From Fodinicola acaciae (GTDB lineage Bacteria > Actinomycetota > Actinomycetes > Mycobacteriales > HKI-0501), in NCBI RefSeq assembly GCF_010993745.1, contig NZ_WOTN01000004.1:1-64000 (forward strand): 64,000 nucleotides of DNA. Reading direction: 5' to 3'. Below the pieces are notes generated by a model. That model worked only from the letters and a program-made list of their open reading frames with translations, did not search any database and had not been told where the DNA came from. Every line of letters starts with the position of its first letter. The stretch's first letter is position 1. Made by a program: the position numbers and the translations under genes. Shown here piece after piece: positions 7,622 to 15,447 of this stretch.

Positions 7622-7652
7622 CAGCGCTCCGGCCGATTTGGCTGGGGCGCTG
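7622..7652 (+). terminator. Hairpin after DUF397
   Basis: CAGCGC and GCGCTG arms enclose a CCGGCC/GGCTGG inner stem just beyond the DUF397 stop. The second DUF397 gene has an analogous hairpin at 53631-53673. Confidence 0.55.
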
Positions 7653-8448
7653 TTCGTTGTGGAGGAGAAGCATGCGCCGCTGATAGCAGCACTGGCTCCA
7701 ACACTTCGGCCTTTTCCGCTACTACGATTGACGACTTAGAGGAAGCCGACCACGGCCCAGCCGATGGCGAGCCTCTGGCATGAAGTGACCTCTGCTTTTG
7801 ATGACGTACCTGCCGACGAACTGGATCGGTCGTTGGACATGGCGAGACTGTGGTCCCAGCCGCGCAGTACTTCTTACGGCTCCCCCATGGCGTCCGCAGC
7901 CAGGCCAGTTTGCAGCCTTCGGCAAGCCTAACTCGGTGGCTGCAACAGCCGAGGGACGAAAGCAATCCACCGTAGAGAATGCGCTGGATGTTGTGTGTGT
8001 CGACGACATTGCTTACGACTGCCTGAGTCGGCCGACGCAATCGGCATAGAAATAGAATTATCTGATCGATATAGACGCATCGACCGAATCGAGATGATCG
8101 CACCACTACGCTTGGTCCGCGTCAACCTTGGACCCAAAACCGGCTAGGCGCCTGACCACAATTCCAGTCGAGTGCTCCTGCTCTGCTGCGCTATGCCTCA
8201 GCCGCACGCCGGCTAAGGTGATGGCGTTTGGCCCTAGTCAGCTCGTTACTCTGGACTAATCTGATCGAACTTTCGGCTGAACGACTGTGCCAAGGACTGG
8301 CCAGGTCCATACTTAGCAAAACAGAGGATACTACTTAACACAGAAGCGGGCATCCTTGGGTTAGCAACCAGGCACACGCCGCAGCGTCGAAGACGTCCAC
8401 GTAATGGGTGATCACCCGCATGGAGAATCGAGGTAGGGAGCGTCATAG
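7653..8448. other. Gene-poor stretch
   Basis: About 800 bases with only short open frames on both strands, none with a ribosome site, a family motif or codon use like its neighbours. No tRNA or repeat seen. It probably contains the promoter of the gene at 8449 near its right end. Confidence 0.4.
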
Positions 8449-9330
8449 GTGTTAGACAGTTTCGTCGCATGGTTGGACGACTACCTCATCGGCAAGCATC
8501 CATCCGTCGTCGTAAGGTCCATCGTCGGTCTATTGGCCTTTGCTTCGCTTCTGGGCGTCATCATCGGCAACACCGCCGTGAGATTGGGGATTCTCCTCGC
8601 CGCACTTCTGCTTATTCTGGCTGCCGCACTAATCTTACTTGCAGATCGGCGAACGCTTCAGCAAACGTCGGACCGTTACCAACGCCTTCTCGCTCGATAT
8701 TGCGAGTTCATCAACGCCGATCCCCAGCCAACGATACTGATCAAACATTGGGATCAGCATGTCGCAGTAGACTCAAAAGGAGACACGCACGAGTTCGTGA
8801 CAATTAAGGCTGTGTCATTACGGGAAAATCTCTACTTTGTGACGCTACGCATTGGGCCAAGCTGGAGTCAACCCAAAAAGTATCGCGACAAGGTAAAGGT
8901 CGACATTCGTAGCCTTCTCATCGACGGGAATACCGGCACCAGCTGGGATGTTACTTCGTCATGGCTACACGACGGACGCATTAACATCGTTGCACATCTC
9001 CATGATCCCGTGAAGCGCGACAGCGAGATGACCATCCGCATGGAGCGGACCTGGCCAGGAAAATGTCTACCCCTGATGATGAACCATCAGCCTGATGAGT
9101 TCATCTTACGATTCAACGAAGCCATGCCCATAGAAGCGGCGAGGTACATCGTCGTTCTGCCGGCGGGAGCAGACGCCCACTACGAGCCCATAGGCTTTGC
9201 TCAATCGGATGCAGGGTTCGGTCTAGAAGCCGGAACGGATGCCGAAAACCGCCGGACGTTCACATTGACGACAGCGTCTTTCGACTCTAATCGTCGAGTA
9301 GGAATGAGGCTGGAGCTGAAGCGAAAATAG
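8449..9330 (+). CDS. Two-TM membrane protein with large soluble domain
   Basis: A 293-residue protein from GTG. Residues ~22-65 form two adjacent membrane helices (VGLLAFASLLGVII, LLAALLLILAAALILL), followed by a ~220-residue cytoplasmic or external domain rich in beta strands. The layout resembles the protein at 19520-20617 and the remnant at 9655-9886, both of which also pair N-terminal helices with a C-terminal beta domain, but the sequence match is weak. A strong terminator follows at once. Function is unknown. Confidence 0.65.
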   Translation: MLDSFVAWLDDYLIGKHPSVVVRSIVGLLAFASLLGVIIGNTAVRLGILLAALLLILAAALILLADRRTLQQTSDRYQRLLARYCEFINADPQPTILIKHWDQHVAVDSKGDTHEFVTIKAVSLRENLYFVTLRIGPSWSQPKKYRDKVKVDIRSLLIDGNTGTSWDVTSSWLHDGRINIVAHLHDPVKRDSEMTIRMERTWPGKCLPLMMNHQPDEFILRFNEAMPIEAARYIVVLPAGADAHYEPIGFAQSDAGFGLEAGTDAENRRTFTLTTASFDSNRRVGMRLELKRK

Positions 9331-9368
9331 GAAAACACAGCCTTCACTGCTGAAGTGGCTGTGTTTTC
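9331..9368 (+). terminator. Strong intrinsic terminator
   Basis: A perfect 12-base inverted repeat, GAAAACACAGCC / GGCTGTGTTTTC, starts right after the stop at 9330 and ends in TTTTC. Confidence 0.85.
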
Positions 9369-9654
9369 GAAGCAAACCGCTTGCTAGTTGCCGTCTTCGC
9401 CACCAGATCGAGTCATGTGTCAATCCTCCTTCCATACAATCATGCACTGCGGGCCGAACCATGTCAAACCTGGATCAAATCGGACTCCGTGACGTCGTGG
9501 AGCTCGTCAACGCGCACAGACTACAGCTACCGGGCAGGACTGTTCGTGAGGACGCGCCGACTGGCACCTCATCGATCACTGCGATCCGGGTCGTACGAAC
9601 GAGCGCCGAGATGTGGACTCAAGAATTTCGCCTGAATGCCCTCGCGCCAAATTT

Positions 9655-9886
9655 TCCAGCCCTTCGTTCAGAACCCATACGAACGCCACACCGATCGTGG
9701 AAAGATCCATCCGTCAAAACTGACATCAACGGTTTTGGCGGGCACTGCCGTCGGCGACGCCTCAAGCGTGAGCCGGAGCAGCTCGACGTGGTCGGCGGCG
9801 GTGCCTGACCCAGCATCGCCCGGCCACAGGGATCGCCGCGAGTGTCGCACCGCCAGCGTCTTCCGGACGGTCAGAAATGTCAACAA
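9655..9886 (-). pseudogene. 3' fragment of a two-TM protein gene (paralogue of 19520-20617)
   Basis: The minus strand encodes PAKTVDVSFDGWIFPRS, nearly the C-terminus of the intact protein at 19520 (AARTVGVSYDGWIFPRS). After that the intact copy's GVAFVWVLN continues here in a different frame, so there is also an indel. Similarity is visible at DNA level (AAAGATCCA, AACGCCAC). Only the last ~60 codons survive. It lies between a complete two-TM gene and the Nudix gene. Confidence 0.65.
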
Positions 9887-10383
9887 CGGATGGAAACCCC
9901 ACGTATGTTTCAGGTCGCGGCGGCGTTCTCCTTGTCCGGATGAGCCACCACGATCGTGGCATCCGCGTCAATAGTCAACTCCTCGGTCAGATCCGGCACC
10001 GCGCCAGCCGCCCACGCGGCTTCCCACGCCTGCTCGAAAGATCTCGATCCCGGTCAACCGGCGTCGCAGTCCGTGCGACTGTACGAACCTCTGTCATGTG
10101 GCGTGATTGAACGCAAAGGTCTACGGACTGATCGCATCGCCCTAGGTTTGCAACTGCGTGCTTCCGGCCTCGGTAATCTCCCATTTCGTACCGCGACGGT
10201 CTGGGTCCGTCCTGCTGCCAGGCCGGATGAGTCCCCAAAGACTCCTACGCGGTCACGTCATCACGGCTGCTGGTCCGGAAGGCTACCGAACATCACCCAC
10301 GCACACCTCAAACCCGCAGCCTAAAACTTGACACAAATGTGAAGAAGCTGGCGACCAAGTTGATCTAGGAGCTACTGGCATCG
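9887..10383. other. No gene seen
   Basis: About 500 bases between the fragment and the Nudix gene. Open frames here are short, overlapping on both strands, and lack ribosome sites or motifs. It may be further decayed sequence. Confidence 0.35.
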
Positions 10384-10821
10384 CTACGTCGGGTCGGCTA
10401 AGAGATTGACACCATCGTGAGATCGAACGTGCGGTGCATCCGCATCCAGGGCATCGAGAACCCGGACGGCGTACGCCGGCGTCATCGCTTTAGTGACCTC
10501 GGCAGCATTCATCCAGGCGACCTCGCGCGCCTCGCTCGTTGGACGCGGTACTTCTAGACCTGGGTAGCAGCGGAAAACGAGAGCGACGATGCCGCGGACG
10601 AGGTTTTTGTAGACGCCAGTCAATCGCTCGACGGTCACGGTGATGCCGGTTTCCTCAGCAATCTCACGACGGAGCCCATCCTCGATACTCTCGTCGAGTT
10701 CCAGTACGCCACCTGGCATCTCCCAGTGGCCGTTGTCAGCCCGGCGGATGACAAGCACTTGGTCGTCATCGTTGACGATGATGCCGGCGACGCTGACGGA
10801 GTGCCGTGGCAGAGCGTTCAC
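10384..10821 (-). CDS. Nudix hydrolase
   Basis: A 145-residue Nudix protein. The box reads GGVLELDESIEDGLRREIAEETGI, matching G-x5-E-x7-R-E-U-x-E-E-x-G-U (residues ~38-60). Such enzymes hydrolyse nucleoside-diphosphate-linked substrates using Mg ions bound by the two Glu. It diverges from a GntR/UTRA regulator, a common actinobacterial pairing, suggesting regulation by it. Given the nucleotide-processing operon 1.4 kb away, a nucleotide-sanitising role is possible but not shown. Confidence 0.9.
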   Translation of the reverse strand: MNALPRHSVSVAGIIVNDDDQVLVIRRADNGHWEMPGGVLELDESIEDGLRREIAEETGITVTVERLTGVYKNLVRGIVALVFRCYPGLEVPRPTSEAREVAWMNAAEVTKAMTPAYAVRVLDALDADAPHVRSHDGVNLLADPT

Positions 10822-10883
10822 TGCGGTGCACCTCTCCGAGTTGCGATGTACACGGTTTCAGGTCGTGCCAGACTAGGACACAT

Positions 10884-10895
10884 CTAGTGTTCTAG
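10884..10895. promoter_or_regulatory. Palindrome in Nudix-GntR intergenic region
   Basis: CTAGTGTTCTAG, with CTAG arms, sits 13 bases before the GntR start codon between the divergent genes. Position and symmetry suit an autoregulatory GntR operator. Confidence 0.4.
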
Positions 10896-10907
10896 AGGAG
10901 TGACCTG

Positions 10908-11684
10908 GTGCTTTGGGGGGCCGTCGACCGGCGAGGTGATCGGCCAGCGTATCGGCAGATCGCGGCCATGATTCGCGACGCCATCCACGCTGGCCAGTTG
11001 ACACCTGGCGAGCAGCTCCCCTCGTACGGCGAGCTGGCTGACCAGTTCGGGGTTGCCCTGATGACCGCCCGTCAGGCCGTGCAGGAGCTGAGCACCGAGG
11101 GCTTGATCTCGATCGAGCAGGGCCGTGGTTCCTTCGTCCGGCCGCGGGTGCCGGTCCGCCGGCTGGCCTCGGACCGGTTTGCTCGTCGACACCGCGAGGC
11201 CGGCAAGGCAGCCTTCCTGATCGAGGCGGAGAAGAGCGACTACACGCCAGGCGTCGATCAGATCCAGATTAGCCGCGGCTCGGCGCCAGCAGGCGTCATC
11301 GAACGGCTGCGCCTGGAGACGGGCGACGAGGTAGTCATCCGAGCTCGGCGCTATCTAGCGAATGGTCAACCAGTCGAGCTGGCCACGTCTTACATTCCAG
11401 TGGCACTGGCCGACGGTACGCCGATCAGCGAGCCCAATCCTGGTCCCGGCGGTATCTATGCTCGCTTGGAAGAGGCAGGTCACACCCTGGCGCGCTTCAG
11501 CGAGGACGTCGGCGCGCGCATGCCAACAGCCGAAGAAGCGCGCCAGCTGAAGTTGCCATCATCGACACCGGTACTCACCGTCATCCGAACGGCATACGAC
11601 ACGAACGACCACGCGGTCGAGGTCTGCGACACGGTCAAGTCGGCGTTGGCGTATGTCCTGCAGTACGACTTCTCGGCCCACTAG
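10908..11684 (+). CDS. GntR family regulator (HutC/UTRA type)
   Basis: A 258-residue protein. Residues ~10-75 are the GntR winged helix (YRQIAAMIRDAIHAGQLTPGEQLPS, ELADQFGVALMTARQAV, LISIEQGRGSFV). Residues ~95-250 fit a UTRA ligand-binding domain (VIERLRLETGDEVVIRARRYLANGQPVELATSYIP). It starts at GTG after GAGGAG. It probably senses a small metabolite and controls the divergent Nudix gene, and possibly the operon starting at 12202. Confidence 0.9.
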   Translation: MLWGAVDRRGDRPAYRQIAAMIRDAIHAGQLTPGEQLPSYGELADQFGVALMTARQAVQELSTEGLISIEQGRGSFVRPRVPVRRLASDRFARRHREAGKAAFLIEAEKSDYTPGVDQIQISRGSAPAGVIERLRLETGDEVVIRARRYLANGQPVELATSYIPVALADGTPISEPNPGPGGIYARLEEAGHTLARFSEDVGARMPTAEEARQLKLPSSTPVLTVIRTAYDTNDHAVEVCDTVKSALAYVLQYDFSAH

Positions 11685-12201
11685 CGCAGCTAACGCTCCG
11701 TAGCTCACCAGCTCTCAACCGTTGCTGAAACTTATAGAAGACTAGTAGTATCGTCCGCAACTGAGGGAGGCCCCTTGTCTCGTACCTGCACCAGATTGCA
11801 CCTCCACCGGCCGCCAAGACCCGACTCACCTGGTCCGCGTTAGATGGCGACTGGCAATGCCGGTTCGCCGGCTTGGACAACGTCGCGTCGTCAGCTTCCG
11901 CGTCACGGCGCCGAGCCGGTGACGGGCACCGGACAACGACGACTTTCGGAAAGCAAGTGTCCAGGCGGCTTCCGTCAACAATCAAGGCGAAGAGCCTCGA
12001 CAAGTTGACGCCTGCTACAGGCGGTCGGCAATTGATCACCTGCGCAGGCATTCTTGCAACCAAAAATTGACGCTGCAAGAAGTGTCCCATCGCGCGGTCC
12101 TCGCGCCTATGGTCGCGTTGCCGGAGCGCTGCGCCCCCGCACGGCCAAAGACACACCCTTGGGCGGCGGTCAGTACGGAGTAGGACAAGGGATAGGACCA
12201 A
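11685..12201. other. Leader region of nucleotide/radical-SAM operon
   Basis: About 500 bases without a convincing gene. A TTG at 11775 after GGGAGG opens a 22-codon frame that could be a leader peptide. GACTAG at ~11743 resembles half of the GntR palindrome. These are weak signals. Confidence 0.3.
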
Positions 12202-12774
12202 ATGACGAGGCGGGTGGCAGTGAAACGGGCGTTTAAAGTACTCGTCACCGGCACTCACTCGACCGGAAAAAGTACGTTAGTCGGCGAACTGGCTCGAAAG
12301 GTCAGCTTGACCGACTCGACGGTGTTGCCCGAGTCAGCCCGCGATTGTCCCTTCACCCTGAACAGGGAACAAAACGACATCAGTACAGCCTGGCTCCTGG
12401 CGGCACAGCTGTTGACCGAAACCGACTACCAGACTCGCCTGAATGTGCGCTGGCTGATATGCGATCGCGGCTTGCCAGACATCCTCGCGTATCACCAGGT
12501 CGCGACAGGCAATACACCGCCTTGGATGGATGCGCTGGCCGCGGAGTGGATGCCGTCTTACGACCTCGTCCTGCTGGCTCGTCCCGATCCAGGGAGATTC
12601 ATGCAACCCGACGCGCTGCGCCTGGCTGACCGCAGGTTCCAAGCCGAGGTCCAGGCCGCAATCGAAGAACGGCTAACAACAACGGGCGTCAACCATTCAC
12701 TCTTGCCTCACGATTTTAATGGTCGGATCGCTCTCGTGCGCGAGATATTGGCGAATTCGGGAGTGTCTGCATGA
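12202..12774 (+). CDS. AAA_28/NadR-like P-loop nucleotide kinase-like protein
   Basis: A 190-residue P-loop protein. Walker A is GTHSTGKST (residues 17-25). LPESARDCPFTLN and WLICDRGLPDILAY match the AAA_28 (NadR-like) pattern, in which an Arg/Asp pair near 'CDRG' lines the active site. Such proteins phosphorylate nucleoside-like or other small substrates. It is the first gene of a five-gene run; its stop overlaps the next start by four bases. Confidence 0.8.
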   Translation: MTRRVAVKRAFKVLVTGTHSTGKSTLVGELARKVSLTDSTVLPESARDCPFTLNREQNDISTAWLLAAQLLTETDYQTRLNVRWLICDRGLPDILAYHQVATGNTPPWMDALAAEWMPSYDLVLLARPDPGRFMQPDALRLADRRFQAEVQAAIEERLTTTGVNHSLLPHDFNGRIALVREILANSGVSA

Positions 12775-13361
12775 GCGGCATTCTCGTGGCGCTGGAAGGG
12801 CCAAAGTCTGTCGGCAAGACCACCCTGATCGGGAAGTTGCGACAGCAAACCACGACTCCTGACTGGCTATTCACCAAAGAGCCAACGGACAGCTTCAACC
12901 TTGGCAACGAACAAAAGTACGCCGGTGAAGATCTGGCCGCGCGTATCGCCTTGGATCGAGCTCGTCATGTCGAAAATGTGATTCGGCCTGCCCTGGATGA
13001 GGATCGCGTTGTCGTGACTGACCGGTACATCTTGTCGTCGTTCGTCTTTCACTGCCTCGACGGAACCGACGAAGACACCGTTAGGCGACTAAATAGCCAG
13101 TATCCCCATCCGGACATCATGCTTGTTTTACTTTGCTCTCCCCCAACACTGGAGCTTCGACGGAGCCAGATCGAAAGTCGCACGCGATTGTCCAATGCCA
13201 TACCGCCGGAGCGGGAAATCCTTGGCTACCTTCGCTATCTGCGCGCGTGTCGGAGTCCAAGTACGGAAACATTGATTTGCTACAATGAAGAAATGAGAGA
13301 TTGTGAGTATATCGCGCAAAAATTAGCCGTGTCAGTTGCAGTGCGGAGGCATCAGTCATGA
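12771..13361 (+). CDS. Thymidylate-kinase-like protein
   Basis: A 196-residue P-loop kinase of the dTMP kinase type. Walker A reads GPKSVGKTTL (residues 10-19), the DRY-type motif is VVTDRYILSSFVF, and a Lid-like Arg segment (ESRTRLSN) follows. Real housekeeping dTMP kinases are ~210 residues and keep EGxDGxGK; this one has EGPKSVGK, so the substrate may differ. It overlaps both neighbours by four bases (ATGA), indicating translational coupling. Confidence 0.8.
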   Translation: MSGILVALEGPKSVGKTTLIGKLRQQTTTPDWLFTKEPTDSFNLGNEQKYAGEDLAARIALDRARHVENVIRPALDEDRVVVTDRYILSSFVFHCLDGTDEDTVRRLNSQYPHPDIMLVLLCSPPTLELRRSQIESRTRLSNAIPPEREILGYLRYLRACRSPSTETLICYNEEMRDCEYIAQKLAVSVAVRRHQS

Positions 13362-13840
13362 GCGACTGGCTGCCGGATGGCAAGCTGCCAGATGTGGCAA
13401 CAAAGCACGGCTCGTTTCTGTTTTTGGTCGGCACTATTCTCAATCAGAACATCTCCGGCGAACTGGCCTGGAAGGGCGTTGCCCGCCTGTCTGAACGAGT
13501 GAGTTTGGCACCGGAACAGCTCGTCGCCTGTCCGCTCGATGAGCTGACTGACAAGATTCGCCAGGCACCATCAATCCACCCGTTCGCAACTGCGATGGCG
13601 CGAGCTATTCATGCCGCCGCCGATCGGGTCTGTGAACAGTACGACGGCGACGCTCGGTCGCTCTGGCGTCAGACGGCCAGTGCTGATCATGTTGCGACTC
13701 GACTGATCCAGTTTCGGCAAATCGGCCAACACAAAGCTGACGTAGCGGTGTTTCTGCTCACCACCGTCTACGGCGAATTGGATACGGCACCAGAAGGGGT
13801 CGAGCACGCCTGCCCCTCACTTCTTGCCTACTTAAATTAG
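13358..13840 (+). CDS. Short HhH-GPD (Nth-like) DNA glycosylase-related protein
   Basis: A 160-residue protein resembling the first two thirds of the endonuclease III fold: FLFLVGTILNQNISGELAWKGVARL matches the N-terminal helix segment, and FRQIGQHKADVAVFLLTTVYG the HhH-like region. In Nth that region reads PGVGRKTA, with Lys120 as nucleophile; here the position reads His followed by Lys. The downstream VDTH (catalytic Asp) and FeS Cys are absent because the protein ends ~25 residues later. It may bind base-modified DNA or nucleotides rather than cleave. Confidence 0.6.
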   Translation: MSDWLPDGKLPDVATKHGSFLFLVGTILNQNISGELAWKGVARLSERVSLAPEQLVACPLDELTDKIRQAPSIHPFATAMARAIHAAADRVCEQYDGDARSLWRQTASADHVATRLIQFRQIGQHKADVAVFLLTTVYGELDTAPEGVEHACPSLLAYLN

Positions 13841-13866
13841 GCGCGTCCACGACAGGAGGTCGAGCA

Positions 13867-14790
13867 ATGCTGACTGAGACCATCGCCTTCGACGACGAAC
13901 GGCAGATCTTCACCGCCGACGACACGTCCACCGAGGAATTGGTCAGCCGGATGACCATCCCGCTCAGCTTGACCTTCCAGCTCACCCGCAACTGCAACTT
14001 CCGCTGCGTCTACTGCTCCGAGCCGCCCGGCATTCGCACCCGTCCGGTCGAGGAAGTGCTAGAGATGGTCGACAAGCTGTCCGGTATGCGTCGCATCATC
14101 TTCTCCGGCGGCGAGCCGATGGCTTACAAGCACTTCTGGCGGGTGCTGGAACACGCTCAAGGCAAGTTCGAGCGGATCGTCCTGTCGACCAACGCCAGCA
14201 TGATCAAGCCAGGCGACGGCGACCGGCTCAAGGAGCTGGTCCACTACGTCGACATCACCGTCGACGGTCCACGCAAACAGCATGACGCCATCCGTGGCCA
14301 GTACGACAAGGTGATCAGGGGCTTAAGGCGAGTTGCCGAGGCCGAGATCCCGCTGTCGGTCATCTGCGTGTTCATGCAAGGCAACCGCAACGTCATTCAC
14401 TACATCGCCCAGACTGGCGACATCTTCGGTGCCAAGAAGGTCAAGGTGCTGACGACCATCCCGAAGGGCATGAGCAAGAACCTGTTTGAGGACTTCACCT
14501 CAAGCGAGGACATCGAGGCACTTGAGGTGCGGCTGCGTGAGGAGAAGGAGCGTAACGGCTGGACGCCGCGGATCGTGATGACTGACTGGATGAAGGTCGG
14601 CCAGGGCCATGCCATCCTGATCGAGCCGAACGGCCGCGCGGTCGCCTCGCCGGTCTGGAACGAGCCGGAGTGCATCGATCCCTTCGCCGATCTGTCGAAG
14701 TGCACGGCCGAAGAGTTGTGGCAGGCCTTCCCGTATAAGATCAACCACCTGGCCAAGTACCTCGAACGGACCATGATTGTCATCGACTGA
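13867..14790 (+). CDS. Radical SAM protein
   Basis: A 307-residue radical SAM enzyme. CNFRCVYC (Cys43, Cys47, Cys50) is the CX3CX2C 4Fe-4S site, followed by the SAM-binding FSGGEP and STNAS. The C-terminal third (GHAILIEPNGRAV, CTAEELWQ) resembles the twitch/SPASM layout of MoaA/PqqE relatives but lacks the Cys cluster, so a second FeS site is unlikely. It starts after AGGAGG and overlaps MazG by one base. The substrate is unknown. Viperin was considered, but the motif context does not match. Confidence 0.85.
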   Translation: MLTETIAFDDERQIFTADDTSTEELVSRMTIPLSLTFQLTRNCNFRCVYCSEPPGIRTRPVEEVLEMVDKLSGMRRIIFSGGEPMAYKHFWRVLEHAQGKFERIVLSTNASMIKPGDGDRLKELVHYVDITVDGPRKQHDAIRGQYDKVIRGLRRVAEAEIPLSVICVFMQGNRNVIHYIAQTGDIFGAKKVKVLTTIPKGMSKNLFEDFTSSEDIEALEVRLREEKERNGWTPRIVMTDWMKVGQGHAILIEPNGRAVASPVWNEPECIDPFADLSKCTAEELWQAFPYKINHLAKYLERTMIVID

Positions 14791-15260
14791 TGCCACGACC
14801 TGCTGCCAAGAAGCCTGCTGATCGGCCACAAGCAACGGAGCTGCGCGAGATCAGCGAGTTCGCGCAGCAGCAAGCTGTCTTGCTCAAGTCGCTGTTTGGT
14901 TTCACGACGGACACCGAGTTTGCCCAGCTCAGCCTGCTGAAGCTTCAGGAGGAAGCTGGCGAAGTGGCGGAAGCCTACCTCGCATACCGGAAGCTCCAGC
15001 GGGCCGACAAGCTCAAATACACGGACGCCGAACTCAAGGCCAACCTCGGCAAGGAGCTGGCCGATGTCACAGTGGTCATCGCGCTGCTGGCTCACGCTGT
15101 CGGACTGGAGTTTCATGACATCCTGTCCAGCCGCCTCGACGATCTCTACGCACGTCGTCCTGGCATGAAGAAGACGATCAGTGACCGGCTGATGGCCTCA
15201 TGGGAGAAGTCATCCCCGGTGGGCGATCAGTTGGAGCTCCCCCTGCCGGAGCCGTATTGA
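14790..15260 (+). CDS. MazG-like nucleotide pyrophosphohydrolase
   Basis: A 156-residue all-helical protein with the MazG metal motif: LQEEAGEVAEA (Glu54, Glu55, Glu58) and KELADV (Glu89, Asp92), i.e. ExxE(x)n ExxD. MazG-type enzymes cut NTPs or dNTPs to monophosphate and PPi, often removing non-canonical nucleotides. Last gene of the operon. Together with two kinases, a glycosylase-like protein and a radical SAM enzyme, it points to making or policing a modified nucleotide. Confidence 0.8.
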   Translation: MPRPAAKKPADRPQATELREISEFAQQQAVLLKSLFGFTTDTEFAQLSLLKLQEEAGEVAEAYLAYRKLQRADKLKYTDAELKANLGKELADVTVVIALLAHAVGLEFHDILSSRLDDLYARRPGMKKTISDRLMASWEKSSPVGDQLELPLPEPY

Positions 15261-15447
15261 ACCGAGGTTCCCGGACCCGCCAACAGAAGTGTGTTCTGCG
15301 TCGTCACTCGCTCCCTTGCTTGGACTGAGCAGGATGGTTCCACAGACCAGGATGCCTGCTGCTGCCCGAACAGGCAGACGCGCAGCAAGGACTTGGCGCA
15401 CAGGCTCTGAGTCGGGATCCTGAGGTGACTAAATTGCGGGAGGTGGG

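Noticed and set aside
9461-9640. Plus-strand frame beginning MSNLDQIGL
   Set aside because: The start is plausible, but the frame runs into the antisense fragment at 9655 and no family is recognisable.
11635-12258. 207-codon minus-strand frame upstream of the kinase operon
   Set aside because: Overlaps both flanking genes, lacks a ribosome site and looks like random high-GC translation.
13867-14790. Viperin-type radical SAM enzyme
   Set aside because: The CX3CX2C context (CNFRCVYCSEPPG) and C-terminal layout resemble MoaA/PqqE relatives; viperin-specific motifs are not seen.
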